A stretch of DNA of 64,000 bases from Leguminivora glycinivorella (taxonomy: Eukaryota > Arthropoda > Insecta > Lepidoptera > Tortricidae). Each line of letters starts with the position of its first letter. Positions within the stretch are counted from its first letter, which is position 1. A program made the position numbers and the translations under genes. The notes beneath the pieces were generated by a model. That model was not told the DNA's origin, ran no database searches, and saw only the letters and a program-made list of their open reading frames with translations. Positions 1-15,300 of this stretch are shown here, one piece after another. The stretch lies in assembly GCF_023078275.1 (NCBI RefSeq), contig NC_062977.1, positions 11,863,118 to 11,927,117 of the forward strand, written 5' to 3'.

Positions 1-302
1 ATAACATCTAGTGAACGGGTTCCCTGTCAAGCCTTGCTTGCATACACATATGGGACTATGGTTGATAACATTGCAGTTGGCATTTTCACCACACGCGGAA
101 ACACAGGGGTTGGAACATCTTTGATTCACGCATGCCATGTTTGACGGGCATTCGGAGCTAACAACACATTCTGGTCGACAATTTGGCGGTGACCCAACAA
201 AGTTTGGTAAACAGGAGCAAACTGCTTGTCTGTTCATATCTTTACATTGGCTGTTGGCTCCGCATGGTGAAGGATGACAAGGAGAGATTTCAGATGGAGG
301 TG
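1..302 (-). CDS. dpy: dumpy exon 62: EGF-DPY-EGF module, class P, cut by the window edge
   Basis: 302 nt are visible, with a phase 1 acceptor; the donor is not in the window. Core: RQAVCSC, GSPPNCRPEC, ECPSNMACVNQRC, NPCVSACGENANC, NHSPICVC. It ends GNPFTRCY at base 1, so the module is essentially complete and a donor is expected just beyond. Confidence 0.93.
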
Positions 303-3300
303 CTGTAACAGTCAAATTTTCTTAAGTTTCGGAATACTCCAGAACCTAAATAATAAGTTGTGATACATTAATATGTGCATACTTACATTCTAAGACGATT
401 GTGCAATGGCTAAATGGGTTCCCGGTGTAACCTTGTTGACAAGTACAAATCGGTATATGATTAGTTACTTGGCAGAAACTATTCAATCCACATGTGCCCG
501 GACAGGGATCTACACACTTCTTTCCAGAACAGGCTCTGTTGAGTGGACAATCTGAATTGACAACACACTCTGGCCTACATCCCTCATATGGATTGCCAGA
601 ATAGCCATCTAAGCACTGACATGCACCAACGCCATTCTGCTCTCTGCAGCGGGCATTAGATCCACATGGACTCGGGCTACATGGCGTTAATACTTCAGTA
701 ATCTCTGGTATTGCCTGCGGACTACAGTATGAAAATGGATCACCGATATAACCAATTTGGCATATACACATGGGTGCATGGCTCACTACCCGGCATTCTG
801 CATTTACACCACAACTACCGGTGCAAGGATCCACACATTTTTGATTCTGGCATGCGAGATTGTAAGCACATTCGCTGTTACTGATACATTCTGGTCGGCA
901 ATTTGGTGGAATACCCTTGAATTCAGGCATACACGCGCATATAAAGCTGTTTCCCGTAATTTTGCAGATGGCATTAGGTCCACAAGGTGATGGTTCACAT
1001 GGATTAACTTCAGCCTCGGTTGCCACTGTAATAAGCATTGTATTCGTTACGATACACCTGACATTTTTAATTCACAAAATTACATTACAAACAGCCAACT
1101 AATTAAGTATATACAGTATAAGTACTTTATCATCACCGCATTAACACACCATTGGAAAGCTTAATGAAGCAATACTCACATCGAACTGTACATCTCACGA
1201 ATGGGTCGCCTGTAAATGATGGTGGGCATGTGCAAATAGGATTGTGATTGATAACATCACATACTGCTGCAATTCCACAAGCTCCTATGCATGGACTAAC
1301 GCATTTATGATTGTTGCAAGCCTCTTTCAGAGAACATTCAGAGCTGACTACACATTCTGGTTTGCAAGTTGGTGGACTTCCTCTAAAACCAGGCACGCAA
1401 GAACATATCGCTTGTCCGTTTGATTGACGACATTGGCTGTTAGGTCCACATGGCGATGGATTACATGGATTTGCTGGTGCGACTGTAAAATGATAAATAA
1501 CATTTAAGAAAACGCTTAAAATGCGTTTTTTTTTCTAATTGGTACACTGGATTGTTTTCACGGAGTTCAAATTACGAAAAATTTAGCTTCTTATATATTT
1601 ATTTTATATTTGCGTTTTGGACGGGCCGAAGCTGTTACACATCATTAAATCATATCCTTCACGATGGGCGAAGTTCAGCTTGTTACAAGGAATGAGGCAA
1701 ATTTTCCGAAACGTAAACCCATTTAACCGTTACCTGTATTCAAGTAGTATTTAATATTTACCTAGCGTTGGTCTACATTCCACGAACGCGTTTCCGCTCA
1801 TACCTTTCGTGCAAGTGCACATTGGTATATGGTTAAGAACTTCGCATACTGCATTCGTTCCGCAAGTTCCGATACACGGATTAACGCATTTATTGTTTTG
1901 GCATGCCTTAGAAGAAAGACAGTCGGTATTATAAACACATTCTGGACGACATCCTAAATTAGGATCCCCATGATAACCTGTTACACATGCACAAATTCCA
2001 TTGTTGCATAAGGTATTTGGACCGCATGGGCTCGGAGCACAAGGATTGAATGGATGTGGTGAAGTTTCATCTGGAATCAATGTTTCGTCTTAAAAATACA
2101 AAGTACTAATCACAGGAAAATATATTATAATCAGACGATCACACAAGTTGGCAGCGATTTTAACAGCCAAGCTGGTTCATGAGTTATATTCAACTACAAG
2201 CTTTTATGCAACTATAACGATTTCAAGTTAACCCTAGCACAAGCACGGCTATCAAAATCGCTGTTATCTTATCTTGGTATGACTCTAGTAATAATTATAT
2301 TGAATAAAATTAAAGGTACCTTGAATTGGTTTCAGTGTGCACTGTTTGAATGGATCTCCAGAATATCCTTCTGGACACAAACATACTGGTACATGATTGT
2401 TAACAAAACAATCTGCATAAAGACCACAAGAACCTTCGCAAGGATTTCGGCACTTTTCAGCTACACAAGCCTTGTCACTGGGGCAATCAGAGTTTATGAC
2501 ACATTCCGGCTTACAGAATGGTGGTGAGCCCGTATATGAAGTCAAACAAGAACATGAAGGCAAACCATTGATATTACGGCATTCTGCATAAATACCACAT
2601 GGTGACGGAATACATGGGTCTGTTGGCGGCTTATTTGGAGGGTTGTCTGCGAAAAAATATTAGGCAAAGTCATATTATGAAAGTCAGAAATCTTCCATCA
2701 CAGAAATAGTGCCATATCCTCGAAGATGGGAAGCACGAGTAGATACTTGTAGACGGATGAGGATTCGTTTGATATAGTCTTTCTCAAAAATGCCGTAAGA
2801 AATATACTTAACAAAAATAAGTAACTTTTTGACGTAAGTATATACTTTGACAGAAAAAACTGGCAAATTTTCCTGCATCTGAAACACATATTTTTTTATC
2901 TGTCGCGTTATCGGCCAATCAGAGACGGTTATTACAAACAATTGGTTGCTAGGTAATTCGATGTTGATACAACGGTGAACGACTCTATTAACATTAATTT
3001 TAACTTGCATGAATAATGATATTTCCGTCCATTGATGATGAAGATGATGACTCGTAGAAAAAGTATTGTATACAATAGTGATATAATTAAGCTTTTCACT
3101 CTCGTACCGTACTATTAGGCCACGAAGCTAGCTTCGTGGCCTAAACATGGTACTCGACTGAAAAGCTTTGTATTATATCACGATTGTATAAAATACTATT
3201 TTCTACTCGTCGACTTTAATCTGTCAATTAGGACACCACAGACTAAACTATACGTGCTGACTTTTCAGTGTTGGATAGTCTTTGACACTTAGTCAACTAT

Positions 3301-6300
3301 AATATTTCATTACACTTCACTTTAGTTAGTAGCATATATACAAGCTCTATATTAATTTGCGATACCTGGCAAATTTTGCTGCATCTGAAAGACATTTTTT
3401 TAATCTATCGTGTTATCGACCAATCAGAGACGGTTATTAAAAACAACTGGTTGCCAGGTAATTCGACGTTGATACAACGGTGAACGACGCTATTAACATT
3501 AATTTTAACTTGAATGATGATATTTTTTGTCCATTGATGATGAAAATGATGACTCATAGAAAAAGTATTGTATACAATATTTTTATTTATTAGCCTACTG
3601 TAGTGTCCCACTGCTGGGCAAAGGCCTCCCCTCGCTTCTTCCACTCAACCCTGTCATGTGCGTAATTTTGCCAGCTTGGATAAAATGCGTTCAAGTCGTC
3701 CCGCCATCTCTTTTTTTTTTCGGTCTGCCTGAACCCTGGCCTGCACCCTCCACGGTGTTCCGTGGGTCCCACTCGGTAACCATTTTGGCCCACCGTTCAG
3801 GGTGCATGCGGCAGACATGTCCAGCCCAGTTCCACTTAAGCGTAGCGGTCTTGACACCTACATCTGCAACTCGAGTTCTGGAGCGCAGTTCCGTGTTTCT
3901 GATTCGATCAGTTCTGCGAACACCCAGTATACTGCGCTCCATCGCTCGCTGGCAAACCTTGAGTTTGGACTTTAGAGCTTCTGTTAGTGACCACGTTTGA
4001 GCGCCATAGGTTAGGATAGGCAGGATACACATGTCGATGAGTTTGCGCTTGAGACACAGAGGAAGGTTACCCTTCATTAGCGCCTTCATGGACCAGAAGC
4101 TCTTCCAGGCGTTATCAATACGTCTATTGACTTCTATGATTTGCCTGTTTTCGAAGGAAGCTATCTGGCCTATATCCTGCCCATCTATATACCGTGACCC
4201 CATGTTTTGCCCGATTGGTCATTAACTTAGTTTTTGCTCTGTTCATTGTGAGTCCAACTTCAAGGCTCGCTGTGCTGAGATCTTGGAGCATGTGTTGCAA
4301 TTGGGATGCTGTATGGGAAAAGAGGACAATGTCATCGGCAAAACGCAGGTTAGTTAACCGTTTATTACCGACAACAATGCCCGAACCCTCCCAAGAGACC
4401 GCCAGCTTTTCAAAAATCTCCTCCAAGCAACTGGGGAACAGTTTAGGAGACAGCGGGTCACCTTGTTTAACGTCTTTCTCTATTTGAAAAATAGGACCAG
4501 GTGCGTGCAATTTAATGGCTGCCGTGCTATTATTATAAATCGTTCCAACAAGTTCAACGTACCTTGGATCTATACCTTGGTTGTGCATGGCGGAAATTAT
4601 AGCGGAGTGTTTGATGCTGTCAAAAGCTTTGCTATAGTCTACAAAAGCAAGATATAGAGGCACGTTGAACTCGTTGGACTTTTCTATTAATTTGTATTGT
4701 ATACAATAGTGATATAATTAAGCTTTTCACTCTCGTACCGTACAATAGGCCACTCAGCATGGTACTCGACTGAAAAGCTTTGTATTATATCACGATTGTA
4801 TAAAATACTATTTCTCCACGTACATATATGCGCAATAAATTCAAGTTTTGACTCTTTTGCTTGCTCAAATTAAGATCAAAGTACTATGTGTATATAATCA
4901 ACAGTCAGTTTAAATTACCTATACTTTCTTCATAATTTGAGTTGAAGTATTTATCTAAGCCGTAAGGCCTCTTAAAAAATAAAATTACGCCTTCAGCGGG
5001 ACTCGCACCCGCATCAACCGCAGGCCAGCACGCACTTACAAATAGTGCGATAGGGACGGCCTGCTATTTTATCGTCTATCGCGCGACCATGCTTCCCGTG
5101 CAGGTCTGCTTTTCAGTCTAAAATACGCCAAACTATAGACGGTGAAGCAATAAATCTTATCACTAAAAAAAGTGCGAAATTCAAATTTTCTGTGTGACGA
5201 TAAACGTTCGCCCAATCAATTTTGAAGTGTTAATGCTCCATCAATGTTTAGGAAGGCACGCGCTTTATGAAGGTGAGTCCTAAATTTTTGAAGCCGCCTT
5301 TTTTTAGTGACAAGATCTTTCTTGACCGTCTATATTTGAGGCACAAAAAACAAATACCTAGTCCTACCTAAGTACTACTTAATCATCTGTTAAGCTGTTT
5401 AAAGGACCAATGCCTTCATTTGATATGGCTATTTTAATAGTTTAAAAAGTTTGTGACTCGACAAATAATGGAATTTATATGCTACCGTCCCGAAATCGAG
5501 TCTAAGGTCGAATCAACTGCAAAGTCTACTTTGCTGACCATTTTTGATTAAACGTAATTTTGTCGCGAGCACCTAGATAACGGGGTAAAAAAAGGGTTTC
5601 ACCTGGCATTTTTTACTTACATGAAACAGCTGCACATGCCATGAACGGATTTCCTGAGTATCCAGGACGACATGAACATACTGGACTGTGATTTATTACT
5701 TTGCAATCTGTATTTTGCCCACAGGGCTTAGGGCAAGGATTCACACATCTTTGATTAATACATGCTCTGTTTGTTTTACATTCCGAATTCACAACACATT
5801 CGGGTTTACAGTTCGGAGGACTTCCTATATAGTTTGTTAAACATGAGCAAACTGGTTGTCCATTAATTTCTTTACAAATTGCATTAGCGCCGCAAGGAGA
5901 CGGACTGCATTTGTTTAATGTTTCTATGTCGCGATCTGTAAGCATGGTTATTATTGAATAAAAGATGAATCCATCACAGACGATTCGTGTCGTACATTAT
6001 TTAACATATCGATATAAATACTTACTCGGTATCAGAGAACACATTGAAAATGGGTTTCCTGTATAACCAACGTTACATTGGCATACGGGTTTATGATTTG
6101 TTACATAACATTCCGAGTTATATCCACACACTCCAGGACATGGGTCAGTGCATTTATTTTTGTTACAGGCCGACGTTAAAGGGCAATCAGAGTCGGCTAC
6201 GCATTCAGGTCTGCACCCTTGATATGGATCTCCGGTGTAATCATTTAGGCACGTACAAGATCCCGCATTTCCTTGTACCTTGCACTGAGCGTTCGCCCCA

Positions 6301-9300
6301 CAAGGGGAAGGTTCACAAGGATTGAGATATTCATTCATAGGAGAAGCTGAAAATTATTATAAGCTCATGAATTCACTTACCAAAATACAGCCAGATACCG
6401 TAGAAGCTCTTCCTCTGTCAGAAGCGTTAGTCGAAGCTTGCTGGGCTCGGCGTCGTTTAGTGTTCTCCTTAGTCCGGCGTTGGCGGCACTATCTCTAGCG
6501 GCACCATCCAAAAGCGGCCGTCACGGCAACGGCCCAAGCTTACTGTAAGTGCTAGGTTATCTCCGCGTGCTCCGTTCTCAAGCAAAGGCATTATTAATAT
6601 CCTAAACATAATAGTTACATCGAAATGTTACGTCCCTTCTGGAAGCTGTTTGAAATCCAATGATTAACGTTTTCGACTTCGCGTTCCTGCTCCGATGATA
6701 TATTATGAATTTTAAGCGAATCTATAGTTACAGTATTGATAAATTTGCTTATGAACCAAGCGATGGGCATGGTCAACACTCAGTCCTGAAGTCAAATCAT
6801 CTATACCAAACTATAGCTTTTTACATTAGTACCTAGACCGTGTGAGGCGTGACAATTTTCTAAACACTTTAAAGAAAGCACAATTTTCCAAGCATGAATT
6901 ATCACGCTTTGCAAAGCAGGGGGTTACATGCGTTTTGCATCTAAACGTTTTAGGCCGAACAATAATTTAATCACCACGTAAACAACTAATTTTACCTTAT
7001 AATCATATAAAACCCCAAAATTATATAATACAGCTGTACTCGTAAATAGCAGTTTACAAAATCGATTTTCAATTTGAGTAACGAATTTTTGTTATCGCTC
7101 ATCTAGTTAAAAATATTATGAACACAACATGACGTGGGCATATAACATTATTAACATTAAAGAGGAGTTCTGTAAAATAATGATATTCATCGGAAAGTAA
7201 GTACTCGAGTACAAAATGTTTTCTTACCCCGTGGCGGTGTACATCCCTGGAATGGGTCTCCTTCGAGGCCAGGTTCGCAGACGCAGGAAGCTCGGTGGTC
7301 TACTACTGAGCAAACGGCTCTTGGGCCACATGCTTGCACGCATGGATCCTTGCATCTTTGATTCACACAAGCCAGAGCCGCTGGACATTCGGCACTGATT
7401 GTACATTCAGGTCGGCAATTTGGTGGAGTCCCAATGAATCCTGGTTGGCAACTGCAAGCCGGTGTTTCTCCTGATTTTATGCATATTGAATTTGGACCAC
7501 AAGGCGACGGTTGACATGGCTCTGGGTCTTCCGGTGGTACACTCACTAAAATAATAAATTTAAAATTAGGAAAACAAGCTCTTTTCATTCTCCATATAAC
7601 TACAATTGTACATGTACGTTACATGATAACTCAATATATAAGTATAGAGGTGCAATAAATGTAATAATACCTGGCGCAGGATAGCAGTATGTAAACGGAT
7701 CGCCAGTTAACCCATCGTGGCAAGTGCAAATTGGTGAATGTGCTACGACTTGACACCGAGCACCACGTCCACAAGCGCCTTCGCAAGGATCGCGACATCT
7801 ACGGTCAATACAAGCCAACTGCAGCTTACACTCGGCACTCACGAGGCATTCGGGCCGACAAGATGGTGGTGAGCCCACGTGTCCGGGACGGCACGAACAT
7901 GCAGCAGCCCCATTACTACTAACACTGCATTCGCTATATGGACCACAAGGGGATGGCGAACATGGTGATTGAGGAGGCCCTAAAAGTAAAGATTGAGAGG
8001 TCATAATAATATACCATTTGTTACATTAAGAATGCTTATAACAGTAATAAGTAAAATATATATTTATGTTTCTTATAATATTATTATTATTTTACTTATA
8101 TTTACCTGGTGGTTGACGCGTTTCTGCACAAAATGAAAACGGATCTCCGGATGTACCGGGTGGGCATGAACAAGATGGAATGTGATTATTGACAGAACAA
8201 ACAGCGCGAGTTCCACAAGCTCCAGGGCATGGATCTACGCATTTGCCTCCCTGACATGTACGTGTAGGAGAACATTCACCGTTTGTGCTACATTCCAATC
8301 GACATCCTACGTAAGGATCTCCAAAATATCCAGTTGTACACATACATATACCGGCGTCACAAATAGCATTGGTTCCGCAGGGAGATGGATTGCAAAGATC
8401 CGGTGCAGGAGTGGGAGCAACTGGAAAGATAATTTATATGAAGGAATATCGTTAATATTATTATTCCATTATTCCATTTTCAAGCTGCACGAAATTACAA
8501 GTATTTCCCAAAAAATGCAGAATATTCAAATTAATTAATAAACTAATATATTCAATTTTTTTTTCAAAAGCCCAATTGAATATCAACATCTGAGATTAGA
8601 CTAATCTGAGGTTATAATTCCTTTACGTTTGTAGTCGCTAGGTGTGCTATGCCTGAATAAGAGTTAAGTGAATCTGGCATTTATGTACTTACGGTACATA
8701 TTCATATGATAAACTTTTATTCAAGGCCGTATATATAATTAAAACTCACCAAATTCAGAGCACTGTATAAATGGATCTCCAGAAAAGCCAGTTGGGCAAC
8801 TACATATTGGTATGTGATCGTGAACTCTGCATTCGGCTCTATATCCACAAGAACCATCACATGGATTAGTGCACTTTTCAGCTATGCATGCCTGATGTGA
8901 AGGGCAGTCAGTATTAACTAGACATTCCGGTCGGCAATTAGGTGGTCCGCCTATATATCCTTGTAAACAGGAGCAGGATGGGTTGCCATTGACTACACGA
9001 CATTCACTATAAGGCCCACATGGATTTGGATAACATGGTTGTGTTGGTGGGGCTGGTTGGTTTTCAATGGGTTCTACACATCTAATGAATGCGTCTCCGG
9101 TAGTTCCTGCTGGACAGCTGCATAAAGGACTGTGATTGATGACTTGACAGTGTGCACCTAGACCGCAAGTGCCTCGGCATGGATCAGCACATTTTAACTT
9201 ATGACATGCACGATCTGATGGACATTCACTGCTTACTGTGCATTCAGGTCGACAATCTGGTGGTGCACCCCTATAATCAGGAAGACATTCGCAAGAAGCT

Positions 9301-12300
9301 AGACCACCGTTTTCTCTACAAATACTGTTGGGACCGCACGGTGATGGCTGGCATGGTCTAATTGGGCCTTCTTCAGTCTTTGCACATTGTTCAAATGGAT
9401 TCCCCGAATAGCCCTTAACACACGCACAAGAGGGAACGTGGTTTATGACACTGCATTCAGCATTAGTACCACAAATTCCGGGACAAGGGTCTGCACATTT
9501 ATTTCGAATACACGCCTTATCCGCTGAACAATCTGAACTGAGGACGCATTCTGGACGACATCCTTCGTATGGATTGCCAAAATAACCCTCTAAGCATGAG
9601 CAAGCTCCAGCGCCATCTCGCTGGGTACATACTGCATTAGCCCCGCATGGTGAAGGATCGCACGGCTGACGTTCAGTTTCTAAAATTAAATTTACATTTT
9701 AATCAATGCCCCGAGTACCTACTACAGCACAAGATATATATATTTATGTTGAGCCCTTGGTTGGTGGAGGATTCAACAAATCGTTCAACAGGTTGTATAT
9801 TGTGTCATGTGAAATTAAGCCATAGAAAATTATATAGCGAGAGCAGATATTGGCCAGATTATAGCATACATTAACTAAAACCACAATCTATTTAACGATG
9901 ATTTGTTTAACGCTCCTCTAACACGCCAACTTTAAAAAAAAAAATTATTTCGGGCTCGCTGTATAAAAAAACTTAAACGAGTTACTAATTTCCTTTTTGC
10001 ACGTGTATCGTACGACGTTTTTCAGTACAGATGGCCCTCCGAAGTTTCGACCTGACAAGAAATGACACACTTCTCGCAATAGTGCGTAAAAAAACACCAT
10101 CTGTACTCAAAATAATAATATAAAGGGGTGAAGATTTGCCAGCAGACGATTCTGCTTATTAAAAATTAACTTAGCGTCTCCACTGCCTTCACAAGATATC
10201 AGTTGTCAGTAAATGTCGCTAATGTCGCTATACTATCGTATCCAAGGCGTGTGTACAGTACTATAAGGAAAGGAATGGAAATATTTGCGAGGTTTCGACA
10301 GGGCTCAATTGATATTAGAGCTATGAACGGATAGCAGATGATGCGCGTTCAAGTCCCGCCGGAAACATATTTTTTTCCTTTAATATAAAAACGTGGAGAT
10401 TCGTTAGCAGACGTTTCTGTTTGTTAAAAATTTACTATACTAACCTTTTTCGGGAACACATTGTAGGAAAGGGTTGCCAGTAAATTTCTCTTTACAACTG
10501 CATGAAACAGTGTGGCTGACAACATTACACTCAGCATTTACTCCACAGGACCCTGGGCACGGATCTATGCACTTATTACGAACACAGGCTTGGTTCGAAG
10601 GACAGTCCGGATTGATAACACATTCTGGCCTGCAATTTGGTGGCTGTCCGATATAATTATCAATACATTTACAATTTGGTTTTCCATTTCTATCCATACA
10701 CAAAGCATTTGGTCCACACGGTGAAGGATGGCAAACATCAATTTGATCAGATGGCGGAATTATAATTTCGTAGCAGCCCTTAAATGGATCCCCAGTTTGA
10801 CCAGGATTACAACTGCATATTGGGCTATGATTTATGACCTCACACCTGGCGGCATGGCCACAAGAATTAATACAAGGATTTATGCATTTTTGATTAACGC
10901 AAGCTTTAGTAGATGCGCACTCTGAGCTAATAATGCATTCCGGTCGACATGACGGCGGAGATCCTTGGAATCCTTCGATACAAGCGCAGACAGCTGTATT
11001 ATCTACATTCCGACAAATGCTATTAGGTCCACATTGAGACGGATGGCACGGATCTTTTTTATCTGTAATAATTTCAACTGGACGACATTGTGTAAATGGA
11101 TTGCCGGTATAGTCAGCTATACAAGAGCATGACGGAATATGATTAATAACGTCACATTTCGCATTTTGACCACACACTCCTGGGCATGGATCTCTGCATT
11201 TATTTCTGAAGCAGGCCTTATCTCTTGGACATTCTTGACTACCGGTACATTCTGGTCTACATGATTCGTAAGGATTGCCACTGTATTCTAGTAAACATGT
11301 GCAAAAACCATTATTACACTGAGCATTTGGACCACAAGGCGAAGGGTTACATGGATCTAATGGTGTAGGGGTTGTAGGATCTGAAAAACAATTTACTATT
11401 TTTAGGGACCAACCGTAATTAGGTACAATGAGTTATAGTTATTTGTTATACAAGGGGGCAAAGTTGTATTTTAACACCGAGTGTGGAATTGAAAAAGAGC
11501 AAGTGAAAGGATTCTATAGTTGAACCACGAGCGAAGCGAGTGGTTCGAGAATAGAATCCTGAACTTGCGAGTTTTTTAACACATGAGAAGTAAAATACAT
11601 TTGCACCCGAGTGTAACACAAAACTTTTCCCCTCACTATAGCGAGGAAACTACAACGCAAATAATGCGTTTATCACTGCTTCCAGTAGTTCCACAGGTGG
11701 TAAATCATCTTTATTACTAGATTCACCTACTTTTATCAATTTTAAAGCAGTTAATTTGACTTTATTCAAGGTCAAATTACTTTACCCACTAGTGGATAAA
11801 ATGCGTTTTTACCCGCTGGTATTAAAGGAAAAATATTTTACAGTCATAAGACTACAAACCTTCGAGAATTGGCAGACATCTTGAGAAGGGATCGCCTGTA
11901 AATCTATCATTGCAAACACACACCGCTACATGATTTAGAACATGACAGTTTGCATCTACCCCGCAAGACCCCGGACATGGGTCTTCACACTTTTGTCGCA
12001 CGCAAGCTAGTTCGGCTGGACATTCAGAATTAATGGTACATTCAGGCCGGCAATTCGGTGGTGACCCAACGTATCCGGGTAAGCACGAACAGGCTGGTCC
12101 ACTAGCTAGCAATTGGCAGCGGGAATGAGGTCCACAAGGTGAAGGGGTACAAGACGGTGGGCGCTCGGTGGTCGAAACGATTTCTAAAACACATTAATAA
12201 ATTTAGGGTATACATAAATTAGTCCGTTTCAATTTATTTAATACATTTTGTAAATCAACGTGGTTTAATTTAAATGTACTATACTAAACTTTGATATATT

Positions 12301-15300
12301 TTTTGTAAATAGGGTTGTGAGTTGTGACATTCAGTAATCAAAATCTTACTATTGAGAATAAATTTACTGATACTCACTATAGCATTGTGTAAATGGATCT
12401 CCAGTCATTCCTGCAGGACACGTGCAAATAGGATTGTGATTTTTAACTTGACAATGGGCTCTTAATCCGCAAGTATTAGGACAAGGATCATCACACTTCT
12501 GGTTGATGCAAGCTTTAGAAGTATCACATTCACTATTCACAACACACTCCGGCTTGCATGAAGGGGGTGATCCCACGTAGCTTGGGAGACATGAACATAC
12601 TGCTTGCATATTGACTTGTCTACATTGACTGTTAGGTCCACAAGGTGACGGCTCGCAAGGATTTTGTGTTGGAGGTGCTGTAATAAGTAAAGCGACGTTT
12701 GTAATTTGTAATAACTCTTAAGATTGTCAGGAGGCTTTCCTATAAAGATATAGGAAAGCCTCCTGACAATCTTAAGAGTAGGTATGAAGATAAACGTTAG
12801 TCAAATTTAATTTAATAATACTCTATACTAAAAGTTTATAAGTGAAGTTTCTCAAATCTTGCAAGTTTATTATTTGAAGAATATACTTACGAGTATATGT
12901 CAACTCTTTACACTGGTAAAACGGATCTCCAGAGAAGCCTTTTGGACAAGTACAGATTGGAACGTGGTTTTCAACCAAGCACTGGGCCATTTGGCCGCAA
13001 GTTCCAGGGCAAGGGTCTATGCATTTAAACCGTGTGCATGCTAGCTGTGGCGCACAGTCATCATTGATCTCACATTCTCTTCTGCAGCCACTCGGGCTAT
13101 ATGGATCTCCGTCATACCCTGACGAGCAGACGCAAGCACCAGCTCCGTTGTGTTCCCGACATTCCGCGTTGGGTCCGCAAGGTGAGGGTGTGCAGGGACT
13201 CGACGTTGGAGTCATCTCGGTAGCTAAAATTACATTCAACTTAGATATGACCCTTCGCAGTTAATATTTAATAACTAGCTTTTGCCCGCGGCTTCGCTCG
13301 CGTTAGAAAGAGATAAAAAGAAGCCTATGTCACTCTCCATCCCTTCAACTATTTCCACTTAAAAAATGACGTCAATACGTCGCTCCGTTTTGCCGTGAAA
13401 GACAGACAAACAAACAGACACACACACTTTCCTATTTATAATATTAGTAAGGTACAGTGGGGCAAATCTCGACTGGGAGGCAATTGTAACTAATCCATTT
13501 TTCCCATTATTACACTATGATGTTGAGTTTTACGTGTATCCACTGAACACGCCTACCATATATAACCGTTGGACACTCTATTTAAGAGCGTTATAACATT
13601 TCGGCGTCGGGCGAAATTAGGTATTTTACCCGCCGCGCGAGCCCAATATGCCGACCCTTTCTAGCACGTCTTATCACTCGCTCGCACTACAATAATGGAC
13701 AAAACAATCTTGATCCTTTCTATGGAATTTTGATAACAACCACAATCTACTATCTCGATATAAACTTTTGGTTTCTAATAAACATTATTTTGTACGAAAA
13801 TACGAGAATATAGCGCGAAATAATATCAATTATGTTAAAATTTATTTAAAAAATTAAAGTAATAATTATAAAAGTAGATCCCATCCCAAATATTTGCTTT
13901 TGTTGTATGATAAGTATTAGAGTAAAGTATATATTAATATGATGATAAAATAAGACAAATACAATTCTAATTACTTCAAGGTGGTGCTCAGGGTCTGATG
14001 ATGGAGCCAGATGGTGGTCACCAATACCAATGAACAATATGACTATACAACTTCGTGGTTTACATGTCATTCTAGCATTTTCACTTTCACATTTCAAGTG
14101 CATATACCACGAGTATAGGTTTTCGGGTGTGCTGATTTAAAAATTAATGACCGATTTGGAATCTGACATTGCTGACTGTCACTTTGACACAAAAGTCATC
14201 ATGGGTGTCGTAAAATAGGTTTTAGGGGGTGCTGATTCCAAAATTAATGACCAATGTGGAATCTGACATTGCTGACTGTCACTTTGACACAAAAGTCGTC
14301 ATGGGTGTCGTCAAATAGGTTTGCGGGGTGCTGATTCCAAAATTAATGAACAATGTGGAATCTGACATTGCTGACTGTCACTTTGACACAAAAGTCGTCA
14401 TGGGTGTCGTAAAATAGGTTTTAGGGGTGCTGATTCCAAAATTAATGACCAATGTGGAATCTGACATTGCTGACTGTCACTTTGACACAAAAGTCGTCAT
14501 GGGTATCGTCAAATAGGTTTGCGGGGGTGCTGATTCCAAAATTAATGAACAATGTGGAATCTGACATTGCTGACTGTCACTTTGACACAAAAGTCGTCAT
14601 GGGTGTCGTAAAATAGGTTTTAGGGGTGCTGATTCCAAAATTAATGAACAATGTGGAATCTGACATTGCTGACTGTCACTTTGACACAAAAGTCGTCATG
14701 GGTGTCGTAAAATTGGTTTTAGGGGTGCTGATTCCAAAATTAATGACCAATGTGGAATCTAACATTGCTGACTGTCACTTTGACACAAAAGTCGTCATGG
14801 GTGTCGTCAAATAGGTTTGCGGGGTGCTGATTCCAAAATTAATGAACAATGTGGAATCTGACATTGCTGACTGTCACTTTGACACAAAAGTCGTCATGGG
14901 TGTCGTAAAATTGGTTTTAGGGGTGCTGATTCCAAAAATAATGACCAATGTGAAATCTAACATTGCTGACTGCCACTTTGACACAAAAGTCATCATGGGT
15001 GTCGTAAAATAGGTTTTAGGGGTGCTGATTCCAAAAATAATGACTAATGTGGAATCTAACATTGCTGACTGTCACTTTGACACAAAAGTCATCATGGGTG
15101 TCGTCAAATAGGTTTCCGGAGGTGCTGATTTGAAAATTAATGACCGATTTGGAATCTTGACATTGCTGACTGTCACTTTGACACAAAAGTCGTCATGGGT
15201 GTCGTCAAAAAGGTTTCCGGGGGTGCTGATTCCAAAATTAACGACTATTTTGGAATCTCACAGTGCTAATTGTCATTTTGACACAAAAGGAATCATGGGT

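Noticed and set aside
346..1038. Treating each minus-strand open frame as a separate small EGF gene
   Set aside because: All end at in-phase GT donors and start after AG acceptors, with matching phases and continuous domain order. They are exons of one gene.
757..1102. Plus-strand open frames over the dumpy exons (here and over most other exons)
   Set aside because: They are antisense shadows of cysteine-rich codons. They have no domain and no splice context, and disappear outside the exons.
2684..3010. 108-codon minus-strand frame near exon 58
   Set aside because: It lies in the repeated segment that recurs at 3366-3579, without conserved protein features.
2647..5620. A missing dumpy exon in the large intron
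   Set aside because: The D-P-Q order runs from exon 57 (P) to exon 58 (Q) without a gap. The same test excludes lost modules in introns 45/46 and 47/48.
10298..10372. Functional tRNA gene
   Set aside because: The B box is good, but the acceptor stem and anticodon arm do not pair, and a SINE-like tail follows.
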